A stretch of DNA of 64,000 nucleotides from Flavobacterium aquicola (GTDB taxonomy: Bacteria; Bacteroidota; Bacteroidia; Flavobacteriales; Flavobacteriaceae), in contig NZ_QUNI01000002.1 of NCBI RefSeq assembly GCF_003385115.1, positions 434,001-498,000 of the forward strand, in the 5' to 3' direction. Under the pieces are notes generated by a model. The model was given only the letters and a program-made list of their open reading frames with translations. It did no database searches and was not told where the DNA came from. The translations under genes were made by a program, and so were the position numbers. This document shows positions 51,990 to 61,933 of this stretch, piece after piece (within the stretch, counting starts at the first letter, position 1; the number at the start of each line of letters is the position of its first letter).

Positions 51990-53075
51990 CTAAATAAAAC
52001 CGATATCGTCTAAGAAAATATTTGCAGCAGAACCATTTAAATCTCTTATATACAGCCTTTTTACAGTTGTATTTGGTTTATCCAAATCGATAAGATCTTT
52101 AACTGGAATACTAATATGATTCCATTTGCCTGGTTCTAACTGAACCTCAATACCATGTTTATCTCCACTTGCTGTATTCTCATCTAGTCCTTCTTCAGAA
52201 TTGATAGAAAATCTTAAATTTCTAACAACATCAGGACGCACCGAAATTTTTAAATAAATATAGCCTTTTACGTCTACTGGAGTATAATCAATCCAAGCCA
52301 AACTCCATCCGCCAGTTTCTCTTTTAATCGAATGAGTACCTCTGCTAACTATTTCTGTGCTGGCAAAATCTTCTGAACCTCCCCAATGCCCAGATCCAAC
52401 TGGAGTAGCACTGCCAGAAAAATCATCTGCGTAAATTAAATAATCGATACCTAATGATAATGGATTAGATAGTCCATAGTCACTTAAAACTATCAAATCA
52501 CCAGAGCCCTGAAAACTTTGCGGTACTTTTACCTGTATTTGAGTAGAAGTAGGTATACCTACTATTTCTGCTTGAACACCGCTAATTTTTACTGAAATAG
52601 GTTTGTATGCTTTAATTGTTAATATATCGCCTGCATCAGGTACTGCCTTTTCAGCATTCAATATCTGAGGGTCAGGATTTGCAATTGGAAATTTATATAC
52701 CAAAGTTCCCAAACCAGTGTATAATTTAAAGCTGTTGTTTATTACTTTATTATTATACAAAACGGTCGAAGGGATAGTTAGAAAAACGCCTCCATCAGTT
52801 ACCATTGTAGCATTAAAAGAAATTTCTACGTCATTATAAGTGACCTTTGTTAATGTAGATAAGCCGCTTCCCTTAATATAATACATGTTTTCAAGATAAG
52901 CAATTTCTACTGGCTCAAGAGTACCTACATAATTCTCTACATTTGTTTTGTTAATACTTTCAACAGCCAATCCTTTTTTTCCATCAGAATCATCATTATT
53001 GTCACAGGATGAAAAAACAAACAGGACTGCTAATAAAACAGTGAATAAACGAATAATTGGTTCTATTTTTTTCAT
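51990..53075 (-). CDS. Surface glycan-binding lipoprotein (IPT/TIG type)
   Basis: 361 residues, lipoprotein signal ending FVFSSCDNN (Cys about 24). One or two IPT/TIG-like domains (about 60-210, PDAGDILTIKAYKP and SGDLIVLSDYG) and a C-terminal beta-sandwich (about 215-361, PVGSGHWGGSEDF … GYIYLKISVRPDVVRNLRF … ANIFLDDIGFI) that resembles the xyloglucan-/mannan-binding domain group of Bacteroidetes glycan-binding proteins (SGBP_B_XBD-like). It should sit on the cell surface and pass polysaccharide to SusC/D. It is encoded between SusD (5 bp upstream) and the fasciclin-type lipoprotein (54 bp downstream). Confidence 0.85.
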   Translation of the reverse strand: MKKIEPIIRLFTVLLAVLFVFSSCDNNDDSDGKKGLAVESINKTNVENYVGTLEPVEIAYLENMYYIKGSGLSTLTKVTYNDVEISFNATMVTDGGVFLTIPSTVLYNNKVINNSFKLYTGLGTLVYKFPIANPDPQILNAEKAVPDAGDILTIKAYKPISVKISGVQAEIVGIPTSTQIQVKVPQSFQGSGDLIVLSDYGLSNPLSLGIDYLIYADDFSGSATPVGSGHWGGSEDFASTEIVSRGTHSIKRETGGWSLAWIDYTPVDVKGYIYLKISVRPDVVRNLRFSINSEEGLDENTASGDKHGIEVQLEPGKWNHISIPVKDLIDLDKPNTTVKRLYIRDLNGSAANIFLDDIGFI

Positions 53076-53080
53076 AATTA

Positions 53081-54676
53081 TTATTTATTTGTATATGTAA
53101 CTGGGGTGTCATTAAGATGCGGATTTTTTTGCACCTCGAAAGCAGGAATTGGAAAAATGAATGAAGATGAACTTACTGAAGCTACATAATAAGGATTAAC
53201 TATTGTACCTCTGTTTTGGCTTAAAATTATATCCACTGCAGTACTGCGGTCAATACGACATAAATCAAACCAAAATTCTCCTTCAAAAGCAAGTTCTGCT
53301 CTTCTCTCTTTAAGCAGCTGCAAATCTGTAAACTTAGTTGTATATCCTAATAGTCCTGCTCTTCTTCTAACTACATTTATTGCATCTATCGCATCGGGAT
53401 CACTTGTTGAAGTATTACCAGCCAAAATAGCTTCTGCCAAAATCAAATACACTTCAGAATAACGCATTAGATAAGTGTTGTTTGCATATCCGTGGTTATC
53501 TGGGTCTTCATCCCCTGCATATTTGCTGCTTCTTCCAACAACGTATTTTTTTATACCAGCACCTGAATTTTGTGCTCCAAAATTTTCATCTATTGAAGTA
53601 TCGTAAGAGGCTCCTTGTTTTGATTGAAGATATTCATATTTATCTCCTTTAATCATATAAGTTTCTTTTCTTCTTAAATCTTCATAAGTAACACCATTTA
53701 ATTCATAAATCTCATAAGCTGTCTTCATTAAATCCTGTGAAGGAGCATACACACCATTATAAGTTGCTGCCGTTAATGATGAACTTCCCGCATAAACCGT
53801 ATTGCTATAATTTGCTGCAGAATATCCTCCACCTGTTACCCATTGAATCGCTGCAATGGTTTCTTCATTATTGTTGTTAGCGGTTGAATATAAATCTCCA
53901 AAAGATTTATTTCTCAACTCGGAACCTCCTAGAAGTTTAAATTCACCCGAATTGATAACTTCCATTGCCAAAGTTTTTGATAGTGTAAATTTATTTTGGT
54001 ACAAATAAACTTTTGCCAGCATCGCCTTTGCAGAACCGCTTGACACTCTAGCATTATCAGCATAATTAGAAGTTCTAACTTTTGTTTTTAATAATTTAGA
54101 TGCTTGAATCAAATCATTCTCTATAAATGTATAAATACTTGCAGTAGTATTAGGAGGTACATTATAATTATCAAAAAAATCATAACTGTTTTCTACAATC
54201 GGAACCGGGCCGTAAAGTCTTACCAAATAGAAGTACGCTAATGCTCTCATAAAATGTGCCTCACCCAAAGCATTATTGGTAACACTCTCTGTAACATTTG
54301 GCCCCACATATTTAGGTAAATTTATTAATACCGCATTAGATTGAGCTACAACTGAATAAAGACTCTTCCATGCATTTAATAAATTAGAATCTGTTGACCT
54401 ATGTACGAGTGATCCAAAACTGCCTGGATCAAACCCTGTCATATTTCCAGAACTAACTTCCAGCATAACATGATAAGGACCATTATAGAAATCAAACCAA
54501 GAGCCACAATACAAACTGTTTGTGGAATTTTCGACTAACTTATCATTTTGATACGCAGTCTCCAAAGTGTACGAATCTTCTTGTTTTACATCTAGATAGT
54601 CATCACTACAAGATGCAAAAAGGAATAATACTGCAAATAATTGGAGTATATTTTTATATGTGATTTTATTTTTCAT
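53081..54676 (-). CDS. SusD/RagB-family outer-membrane lipoprotein
   Basis: 531 residues, lipoprotein signal ending FLFASCSDDYLDV (Cys 23). SusD-like helical fold with TPR-type units: ALGEAHFMRALAYFYLVRLYG, GSAKAMLAKVYLYQNKF, TYLMRYSEVYLILAEAILAG and FEGEFWFDLCRID, which are the landmarks of the family. It binds glycan at the surface and caps the SusC barrel. It follows the SusC gene by 9 bp, so they form an operon. Given its neighbours the ligand is probably a beta-mannan. Confidence 0.95.
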   Translation of the reverse strand: MKNKITYKNILQLFAVLFLFASCSDDYLDVKQEDSYTLETAYQNDKLVENSTNSLYCGSWFDFYNGPYHVMLEVSSGNMTGFDPGSFGSLVHRSTDSNLLNAWKSLYSVVAQSNAVLINLPKYVGPNVTESVTNNALGEAHFMRALAYFYLVRLYGPVPIVENSYDFFDNYNVPPNTTASIYTFIENDLIQASKLLKTKVRTSNYADNARVSSGSAKAMLAKVYLYQNKFTLSKTLAMEVINSGEFKLLGGSELRNKSFGDLYSTANNNNEETIAAIQWVTGGGYSAANYSNTVYAGSSSLTAATYNGVYAPSQDLMKTAYEIYELNGVTYEDLRRKETYMIKGDKYEYLQSKQGASYDTSIDENFGAQNSGAGIKKYVVGRSSKYAGDEDPDNHGYANNTYLMRYSEVYLILAEAILAGNTSTSDPDAIDAINVVRRRAGLLGYTTKFTDLQLLKERRAELAFEGEFWFDLCRIDRSTAVDIILSQNRGTIVNPYYVASVSSSSFIFPIPAFEVQKNPHLNDTPVTYTNK

Positions 54677-54685
54677 GGTTTCTTT

Positions 54686-57600
54686 TTAAAATTCAATATT
54701 TAAACCTAATGTAATAGTTCTTGAAGATGGATAACGCCCATTATCAACACCATTCAATAAAGCATCCTGATTGTATTTACCTACCTCAGGATCATATCCA
54801 GAGTATTTAGTAAAAGTGTATAAATTCTGTACTCCTGAATACACTCGTACATTCGATAGTTTAACTTTGTTCAAAAGATCTTTAGGAAGTGAGTATGATA
54901 AAGTAACATTTTGTATTCTAACATAAGAACCATCTTCAATATATCTATCAGATATTTCGCCGTTTGCTAAAGTTGTATCGCTTCCTGCTGCTCTTGGAAT
55001 ATTTGAAGTTGTATTTTCCGGATTCCAGAAATTATTTGCCTCAACTAACTGATTAACATAATAAGGATTCTGCACACCTGCACGTCTTGTCAAGTTCATA
55101 ACTTCATTACCTTGGCTGCCTTGAAGAAATATTGATAATTCAATTAAATCGTACTTAAATGAATTGGTAAAACCAAAAGTAAAATCAGGATGTGGCGAAC
55201 CAATTTTAGTTCTGTCATTATCGTCTATATAACCATTATTATCCACATCTAGATAAAGTGCATCTCCCAAACGTGATTGCTCATAACTTGTACCTAATTT
55301 AACTAACGGAGCTTGAGCTAACTGCTCATTATTTTTAATAACACCTAAGTATTTAAATCCATAAAAATTACCTACCGCATCTCCAACAGTTGTATTAGTT
55401 ACATTTCGTAAAGTATAGTCGTTTATGTTAACAGAACGCAAAAGGTTTGTAAGGCCATCTAAAGATAAAACTTTATTAGAATACTTCGACACAACTAAAT
55501 TAGAACTCCATGAAAATTTATCGGAGAAATTTTTAGTCATATTAAGTGTCAAATCAAAACCTTTATTCTCCATATCTCCTAAATTTTTCCAAGGAGCATC
55601 AATTCCTCCTGAATAAGAAGCAGATCCTGTTAAATATGTAGGATAATCCGGCTGATACAAGAAATTTTCTGAAAGTTTTCGATATACATCGAAGTTAACA
55701 TTTAAAAGCGAATTAAACAATGCAAAATCAACTCCTATATTGGTTTGCTTAGAAACCTCCCATTTTAAATCTGGATTAGCATAATTGGATATTGCAGTAC
55801 CTGATCCTAAACCAGTAGTCACCGTTTTTACAGTTTCGGTAAATCTATTTCCAGGAATCTGCTGATTACCTGTATGTCCGTAACCAACTCTAAATTTAAT
55901 ATTATCAATAATGGATTTGGTTCCACTCATAAACTCTTCTTCAGAGAGTTTCCAATATCCAGAAATAGCCGGGAAATATGCCCATTGTTGTCCTTGAGCA
56001 AATTTAGACGAACCATCGGCTCTGAATGAACCAGAAATTCCGTATTTATTAACAAGATCAAAATTTCCCCTAGCAAAAAAGGAATTTAATGCTGCTGACC
56101 CCATATATCTGCCGTCTAGCAATACCTTTTTTGGATCGGCAAAAGCGATATCTCTATTATCATTAGATAAAAATCCGCTTCCTTTTAATCCGAATCCATT
56201 CCAATTAGATGTATTTGTTTCCTGACCTAAAAGTAAAGTAAAATGATTTTGTGAGAAATTTTTATTATATGTAAGTAAGTTTTTAACATTTATACTATAA
56301 TAACTCTGATGATTTGTATTAATTGTTGCCACTTCGTTCTCTACTCTTCCCCATTTATAACTTGGATTGAAAGCAAGACCATCAGAAAAATTTATAAATG
56401 TTCCAATTTCAAATTTATATTCTAAGCCCTTAGCTATATTCATATTAGTATATAAATTTGCAGCGAACTCTTTCCTTTTTAACTCATTTGTCTTACTTAA
56501 TGCAGAAGCAACAGGGTTGATAAAATTAGTATAAGTAAAATCGTCTGCCGGTGGCCCTGCAAATGTGCCGTCAGCATTTTTTACTGCTAAATCTGGAGTT
56601 GCCAATAAAGTAGTACTGATTATACCATTAAATGAACTGTTTAGTGTTATCGTTTCATTTGTAATTCCTCCTGAAACATTTAACCCTACTTTTAGCCATT
56701 CTTTTACTTTAGCATCTAAATTAGATCTGAAGGTATAGCGCTTAAATCCTGAACCAATTACTGTACCATCTTGATTAGTATAACCACCTGAAATATAATA
56801 ATTAATATCATTTTTACCACCTGAAAAAGACAATTGGTGATTAATCATTGCTGCAGATTTAAAAATTTCTTTTTGCCAGTTCGTACCCTCTCCTAATAAT
56901 TCAGGAAAAGCAAACTCAGTTCTTGGATTAGAAGTTACTTCCCAAGGATTTGCTGGATATTTTTGAAGTAAATTTTGAGCTGTCGCATATTCACGCAGAT
57001 TCATAACTTTCAAGAATTTTGTTTGCTGCTGTATAGATGTACTAGTTTCATAACTCAATTTACCCGTACCTTTTTTACCAGATTTAGTTGTAACCAGCAC
57101 CACTCCATTCGCTCCTCTTGATCCATAAATCGCAGTAGCAGAAGCATCTTTCAAAACATCAATCGATTCAATGTCATTAGGATTAATAAGTGCCAATGGA
57201 CTTACCGTAACTTCACCCGAATTGGATAAATTTGCACCAGCAACAGGAGATCTTCCTGAAGTCGAGGAGTTTCTTGCATCTCCAGATATCGGTATACCAT
57301 CAATAACATACAAAGGTTCATTCGTTCCTGATATAGAAGTAAGCCCACGAATATTTACCGACACAGAACTCCCTGGAGCTCCTGAACTATTAGTAATTGT
57401 TACCCCTGACAATTTACCTTGCATCATTTGATCTAAACTGACCTTTGGAATATCATCAAAATCCTTAGCTTTCATACTAGAAATAGCTCCAGTTACATTA
57501 CCCTTCTTTTGAGTACCATATCCAATAACGACAACCTCTTTCAATTGGTCGGTAACCGGTTTTAATACAATTTTAAGTTTACTTTCACCACTAAGAGCTA

Positions 57601-57877
57601 CTTTTTTAGATTCAAATCCCAAAAAAGTAAATGAAAGTGTTCCGTTTGTATTAATGTCAATTGCAAAAACACCATCAAAACCAGTCGATACAGCCTTTTT
57701 AGTATCGATGTCCGTAACAATAACTCCAACCATAGGTGCTCCTTGGGCATCCGTAACTACTCCTGTTACTTTGCTGACCTGCGCAAAAGCTAAACTACTG
57801 GTCAATAAAAAAAATATCAATGAAATCGATATAGTATCGACTTTCCAATGATTTAAATAAGACAATAATTTCTTCAT
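54686..57877 (-). CDS. SusC/RagA-family TonB-dependent transporter
   Basis: 1063 residues. Signal peptide (ends AFAQ, about 33), carboxypeptidase-regulatory-like domain (about 38-110, VTGVVTDAQGAPMVGVIV), plug domain with the SusC signature LKEVVVIGYGTQKKGNVTGAISS (about 112-135) and IRGLTSISGTNEPLYVIDGIPISG (178-202), and a 22-strand barrel to the C-terminus (TITLGLNIEF). It imports oligosaccharides bound by SusD using TonB energy. No STN/FecR-linked domain is present, consistent with control by the nearby AraC or another sensor and not by an ECF sigma/anti-sigma pair. Confidence 0.95.
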   Translation of the reverse strand: MKKLLSYLNHWKVDTISISLIFFLLTSSLAFAQVSKVTGVVTDAQGAPMVGVIVTDIDTKKAVSTGFDGVFAIDINTNGTLSFTFLGFESKKVALSGESKLKIVLKPVTDQLKEVVVIGYGTQKKGNVTGAISSMKAKDFDDIPKVSLDQMMQGKLSGVTITNSSGAPGSSVSVNIRGLTSISGTNEPLYVIDGIPISGDARNSSTSGRSPVAGANLSNSGEVTVSPLALINPNDIESIDVLKDASATAIYGSRGANGVVLVTTKSGKKGTGKLSYETSTSIQQQTKFLKVMNLREYATAQNLLQKYPANPWEVTSNPRTEFAFPELLGEGTNWQKEIFKSAAMINHQLSFSGGKNDINYYISGGYTNQDGTVIGSGFKRYTFRSNLDAKVKEWLKVGLNVSGGITNETITLNSSFNGIISTTLLATPDLAVKNADGTFAGPPADDFTYTNFINPVASALSKTNELKRKEFAANLYTNMNIAKGLEYKFEIGTFINFSDGLAFNPSYKWGRVENEVATINTNHQSYYSINVKNLLTYNKNFSQNHFTLLLGQETNTSNWNGFGLKGSGFLSNDNRDIAFADPKKVLLDGRYMGSAALNSFFARGNFDLVNKYGISGSFRADGSSKFAQGQQWAYFPAISGYWKLSEEEFMSGTKSIIDNIKFRVGYGHTGNQQIPGNRFTETVKTVTTGLGSGTAISNYANPDLKWEVSKQTNIGVDFALFNSLLNVNFDVYRKLSENFLYQPDYPTYLTGSASYSGGIDAPWKNLGDMENKGFDLTLNMTKNFSDKFSWSSNLVVSKYSNKVLSLDGLTNLLRSVNINDYTLRNVTNTTVGDAVGNFYGFKYLGVIKNNEQLAQAPLVKLGTSYEQSRLGDALYLDVDNNGYIDDNDRTKIGSPHPDFTFGFTNSFKYDLIELSIFLQGSQGNEVMNLTRRAGVQNPYYVNQLVEANNFWNPENTTSNIPRAAGSDTTLANGEISDRYIEDGSYVRIQNVTLSYSLPKDLLNKVKLSNVRVYSGVQNLYTFTKYSGYDPEVGKYNQDALLNGVDNGRYPSSRTITLGLNIEF

Positions 57878-58134
57878 AATAAAAATTTGTTAGTTAAGTT
57901 TGATAATTCGCCAATAGGGTAACAAGCGCGATTATCGTGGTATTAATTAGTATGGTTTATAATTAACAAATTTATAACAGTACTTAACAGCAAATTAATA
58001 TTATTATATCATTTAATGATAATATATTTTCAAAATGAAAAACAAAATTACACATAACAAAATTTAAATAATATTTTTTTACATTATTACTATTTTAAAC
58101 TTAAAATACAAACACTATAAACAATTGTTAAAAT
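57878..58134. promoter_or_regulatory. Regulatory region before SusC
   Basis: About 260 bp of very AT-rich DNA between the SusC start and the AraC terminator, without genes. It contains the candidate promoter at 57967-57993 and runs of A/T. Confidence 0.5.
57967..57993 (-). promoter_or_regulatory. Candidate promoter of the susCD operon
   Basis: On the minus strand TTG (57991-57993), 16 bp, then TAAATTTG (57967-57974), close to the flavobacterial TTG-N(17-23)-TAnnTTTG pattern (one base short). It would give a 5' leader of roughly 80-90 nt for SusC. Confidence 0.5.
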
Positions 58135-58174
58135 AAAAAAGCTCTTTGAAATAATCCTTCAAAGAGCTTTTTTT
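58135..58174 (-). terminator. Terminator after the AraC gene
   Basis: Perfect 16-base stem AAAAAAGCTCTTTGAA / TTCAAAGAGCTTTTTT with a 7-base loop. It insulates the susC promoter from the upstream regulator gene. Confidence 0.92.
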
Positions 58175-58193
58175 TATAAAATAAGAACAGCGA

Positions 58194-59072
58194 CTATAAA
58201 ATTCGCTTTAATCCAGAGAAATCTTCACGATATTGACTAGGCGTACATTTTTTAAAAGACTTAAAACTCCTATTGAAATTAGCTATATTATTAAAGCCTG
58301 ATTTAAACGCAACCTCAGATATGCTAAGATCTTTCTCTACTAACCATCTGGCTGCATAGCCAATACGAATATCGTTGATATAATTGACAAATGTTTTTCC
58401 TGTGCGTTTTTTTATAAATCTGTTAAAAGAAATCGTTGTCATATTAGCCACACCAGCTACTTCCTCTAATGATAATTTTTCAGCAAAATTCTTCTGAATA
58501 TAATCATAGATTAATTTCATTTTATCATACTCTTCAAAAGTATCATTTTCCACAGTAAAAGTCGACAAAAGCCTTTGATTACGGGAGTTTGACAAATCAT
58601 ATAGTATCGATATAATTTCAAGAAAATAGTCCATTCCATCCAGCTTTGATATCTTTATTATACGCGGAGTGAGCATTTCGGCCACTTGTTTTGAAAATAA
58701 AATACCATGTACAGACCGATTGAACATCTCTTTTATAGGCGTCATAATTCGTCTGGACAGCAAAAATTCATGAAAAAGATCATGATGAAACTGAATTGTT
58801 ATCTCATGAATATCTTTACTTTTACACTTATGCTGCTCCCAGCCGTGATATAAATTAGGCCCAACTAACACTAACTCTACATCATCAATCTCTTCTATAT
58901 TGTCACCTACCACGCGCTTTACCCCTTTTCCATTCAATATAAAATTGATTTCAAACTCCGGATGGTAATGAATAGGATAATCAAACTCATCTTTGACCCT
59001 GTCGAAAACCAAAAAACTATCCTGCGCCGCAAGAGGAACTATTTCTCTATGAAAATTTTTAAAAGCATTCAT
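58194..59072 (-). CDS. AraC-family transcriptional regulator
   Basis: 292 residues. N-terminal cupin-like sensor domain (about 1-150, with HYHPEFEINFILNGKGVKR and VLVGPNLYHGWEQ) and C-terminal AraC helix-turn-helix pair (about 190-285, LSLEEVAGVANMTTISFNRF and LSISEVAFKSGFNNIANFNR). No membrane segment, so it senses a cytoplasmic ligand, probably mannobiose or a derivative delivered by the adjacent symporter. It lies between the two divergent arms of the mannan locus and ends in a strong terminator; it is the best candidate for local control. Confidence 0.92.
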   Translation of the reverse strand: MNAFKNFHREIVPLAAQDSFLVFDRVKDEFDYPIHYHPEFEINFILNGKGVKRVVGDNIEEIDDVELVLVGPNLYHGWEQHKCKSKDIHEITIQFHHDLFHEFLLSRRIMTPIKEMFNRSVHGILFSKQVAEMLTPRIIKISKLDGMDYFLEIISILYDLSNSRNQRLLSTFTVENDTFEEYDKMKLIYDYIQKNFAEKLSLEEVAGVANMTTISFNRFIKKRTGKTFVNYINDIRIGYAARWLVEKDLSISEVAFKSGFNNIANFNRSFKSFKKCTPSQYREDFSGLKRIL

Positions 59073-59349
59073 AATTCATTTTTTTATTTGCAATAATAAG
59101 ATATAAAATTGACAAAATAATATTAATCCACAAGATGTTATTACTTTATCTTTGAAAAATGAATTTATGTATTTATAGATAAATAGATTCTTAAAAAATG
59201 CAAATCATTTTAAATATGCATTTTTTTTAACTATTTGTCAAAAAATTAATATAATACATAAAATTAAAATTTTTAAAATTCAGTACTTTATATTAATCCA
59301 TATAAGTTTTGATTTTTAAAAAAGACCATCCACTCATTCAATATTAATT

Positions 59350-60495
59350 ATGGCAAAAACAAACCGTATATTATCTTATTTGTTCGCTTTCGGCGTAATC
59401 TATACTTCACAATCACAAAATAATGATAGTAAATTATCATTGTCTGATAAAAAATCAACAAAAAATACATTTATATTATATCAAAACTTACACAAAACAG
59501 CCGATAAAGGGATTCTTTTCGGTCATCAGGACGATTTAGCGTACGGTGTTAACTGGAAATATGAGGAAGGACGAAGCGATGTCAAAGATGTAACTGGAGA
59601 TTATCCTGCCGTTTATGGATGGGATTTAGCGGGGCTTGAAAGCAAATCAGACAAAAACATTGATGGAGTGCCTTTTGACAAAATGAGGCAATATATCATC
59701 GATGGCCATGCCAGAGGTGGCGTAATAACACTCAGCTGGCATATAAACAATCCTTTGACTGATAAAGATGCTTGGGACAATACTCCAAAATCATTAGCAT
59801 CAGCATTACCAGGAGGTGCAAGTCATGAAAAATATAAAGCATGGCTTGACGAAGGAGTAAAATTTATCCTAACATTAAAAGACAAAAAAGGAAAAGCAAT
59901 CCCAATTTTATACCGTCCGTATCATGAACTTGATGGCTCATGGTTTTGGTGGGGCAAAAAAAACACAACTCCGGAAGAATTTAAAGCCCTTTGGAAATTT
60001 ACTGTTAACTATTTTCAGAAAAAAGGAATTCATAATCTAATCTACGTGTATAATAGTGGAGGTTTCAGTACTAAGGAAGAATTTCTTGAAAGTTATCCAG
60101 GGTCAAAATATGCCGATGTATTAAGTTTTGACAATTATCAGTATAATGATCCCACAAAAAGTGATTCATTTATACAACAATGTCAGACCCAATTTAAAAT
60201 AATAGACCAGATTGCCAAAGAGCAAAACAAAATTATCGCTTTTGCAGAGACAGGCTATGAAGGGATACCCTACGACAAATGGTGGACAAACACCTTAATG
60301 AAAGCAATGGAAGGCTACAAAATATCGTACGTGCTGCTCTGGAGAAATCATGGCTGGCAGGAAAAAGAACAAAAAATGCATTATTATGCACCTTTTAAAG
60401 GACAAATAAGCGAAAAAGATTTTATCCAATTTTACAATCTGGACAATATCTTTTTTGAAAAAGATGCCGCAAAAATTAACCTATATAAAAAATAA
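59350..60495 (+). CDS. GH26 endo-beta-1,4-mannanase
   Basis: 381 residues, with a short signal peptide (residues 1-21) and no lipobox. GH26 TIM barrel: GILFGHQDDLAYGVNW, acid/base E193 in LYRPYHELDGSWFWWG and nucleophile E300 in IIAFAETGY, the family's paired glutamates. It cuts beta-1,4-linked mannan or galactomannan, yielding mannobiose in the related B. fragilis ManA. It starts the plus-strand operon GH26-symporter-GH130-epimerase (gaps of 23, 23 and 2 bp). Confidence 0.95.
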   Translation: MAKTNRILSYLFAFGVIYTSQSQNNDSKLSLSDKKSTKNTFILYQNLHKTADKGILFGHQDDLAYGVNWKYEEGRSDVKDVTGDYPAVYGWDLAGLESKSDKNIDGVPFDKMRQYIIDGHARGGVITLSWHINNPLTDKDAWDNTPKSLASALPGGASHEKYKAWLDEGVKFILTLKDKKGKAIPILYRPYHELDGSWFWWGKKNTTPEEFKALWKFTVNYFQKKGIHNLIYVYNSGGFSTKEEFLESYPGSKYADVLSFDNYQYNDPTKSDSFIQQCQTQFKIIDQIAKEQNKIIAFAETGYEGIPYDKWWTNTLMKAMEGYKISYVLLWRNHGWQEKEQKMHYYAPFKGQISEKDFIQFYNLDNIFFEKDAAKINLYKK

Positions 60496-60518
60496 CCCCA
60501 AGTCAACAGCCCAATAAA

Positions 60519-61910
60519 ATGGAAGAAAAAATTAAATTAAAAGAAAAAATCGGTTACGGATTAGGAGACGCTGCTTCTTCAATGTTCTGGAAAATTTTCA
60601 GTATGTATCTCATGTTTTTTTATACAGATGTCTTTGGAATAGCTCCTGCTGTAGTAGGAACTATGTTTTTAATTACTCGTATCTGGGATTCCTGCTTTGA
60701 TCCTTTGGTTGGTATAATTGCAGACCGCACAAAAAGCCGCTGGGGAAAATTCAGACCTTATTTATTATGGACAGCAATTCCTTTTGCAATAATAGGCGTC
60801 CTCACTTTTTACACTCCCGATTTTGACGAAAAAGGAAAAATAATTTACGCTTATGTTACTTATTCCTTAATGATGATGATTTATTCAATAATTAATGTCC
60901 CATATGCTTCGCTGTTGGGGGTAATGTCTGGTGACCGTAAAGAACGCACAACACTTTCCTCCTATCGTATGGTTTTTGCCTTTGGAGGAAGTTTATTGGC
61001 TCTATGGTTAATTGAGCCTTTAGTCAATCATTTTGGCGGAAGCTTAAATTCTAAAACGGGCTGGTTATATACGATTGTTGTTTTTGGAATAATTACTACG
61101 ATTTTCTTTTGGGGATGTTTTTTCCTTACAAAAGAAAGGGTTCAGCCAATAAACGATGAAAAACCAAACTTAAAAGAAGATTTAAACGACCTTCTTAAAA
61201 ACAGGCCTTGGTGGATTTTATTAGGTGCCGGAATTGGAGCACTGATATTCAACTCTATACGTGACGGAGCCGCCGTTTACTACTTTAAATATTATGTAAG
61301 CAGCACTGCAGGCTACAGTTTCAGCATCTTCGGAGAAAATTTTGCAATGACTCCCACTACACTTTATTTAGTTTTAGGACAGGCCGCTAACATCATTGGC
61401 GTAATAGCTGCGACACCTATTGCAAATAAAATTGGAAAAAAGAAAACTTTTTTTGGTGCAATGGCTCTTGCCTCAATATTGAGTATTCTTTTCTATTATT
61501 TAGGAAAAGAAGATGTAATGCTTATCATGGTTTTCCAAGTGTTAATTAGTATTTGCGCCGGCTGTATTTTCCCATTAATCTGGTCAATGTATGCCGATAG
61601 TGCCGATTACTCCGAATGGAAACAAGGAAGAAGAGCTACTGGTCTTATTTTCTCAGCTTCATCTATGTCACAAAAATTTGGATGGACAATTGGAGGAGCT
61701 GCAACAGGATGGCTTTTAGGATACTTTGGTTTCCAAGCCAATGTAGCACAGACACTGACTGCACAGACAGGAATACAATTAATGCTGAGCATTCTTCCTG
61801 CAATTGCAGCAGCTATCTCAGTATTTTTTATCATTTTCTATCCCCTTTCAGAAGAAAAACTGCAAGCAATTGAAGACGATCTTAATAATAAACGAAATAT
61901 CAATAAATAA
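60519..61910 (+). CDS. GPH-family sugar:cation symporter
   Basis: 463 residues, twelve membrane helices. The GPH landmarks are IGYGLGDAASSMFW, IIADRTKSRWGKFRPYLLW (first cytoplasmic loop, RTxxRWGKFRP) and WSMYADSADYSEWKQGRRATG. It is a MFS-related sodium or proton symporter for disaccharides. Between a mannanase and a mannosyl-glucose phosphorylase it is almost certainly the mannobiose importer of the inner membrane, as in the equivalent Bacteroides cluster. Confidence 0.94.
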   Translation: MEEKIKLKEKIGYGLGDAASSMFWKIFSMYLMFFYTDVFGIAPAVVGTMFLITRIWDSCFDPLVGIIADRTKSRWGKFRPYLLWTAIPFAIIGVLTFYTPDFDEKGKIIYAYVTYSLMMMIYSIINVPYASLLGVMSGDRKERTTLSSYRMVFAFGGSLLALWLIEPLVNHFGGSLNSKTGWLYTIVVFGIITTIFFWGCFFLTKERVQPINDEKPNLKEDLNDLLKNRPWWILLGAGIGALIFNSIRDGAAVYYFKYYVSSTAGYSFSIFGENFAMTPTTLYLVLGQAANIIGVIAATPIANKIGKKKTFFGAMALASILSILFYYLGKEDVMLIMVFQVLISICAGCIFPLIWSMYADSADYSEWKQGRRATGLIFSASSMSQKFGWTIGGAATGWLLGYFGFQANVAQTLTAQTGIQLMLSILPAIAAAISVFFIIFYPLSEEKLQAIEDDLNNKRNINK

Positions 61911-61933
61911 TACCGATCTAGAAAATTCAACTT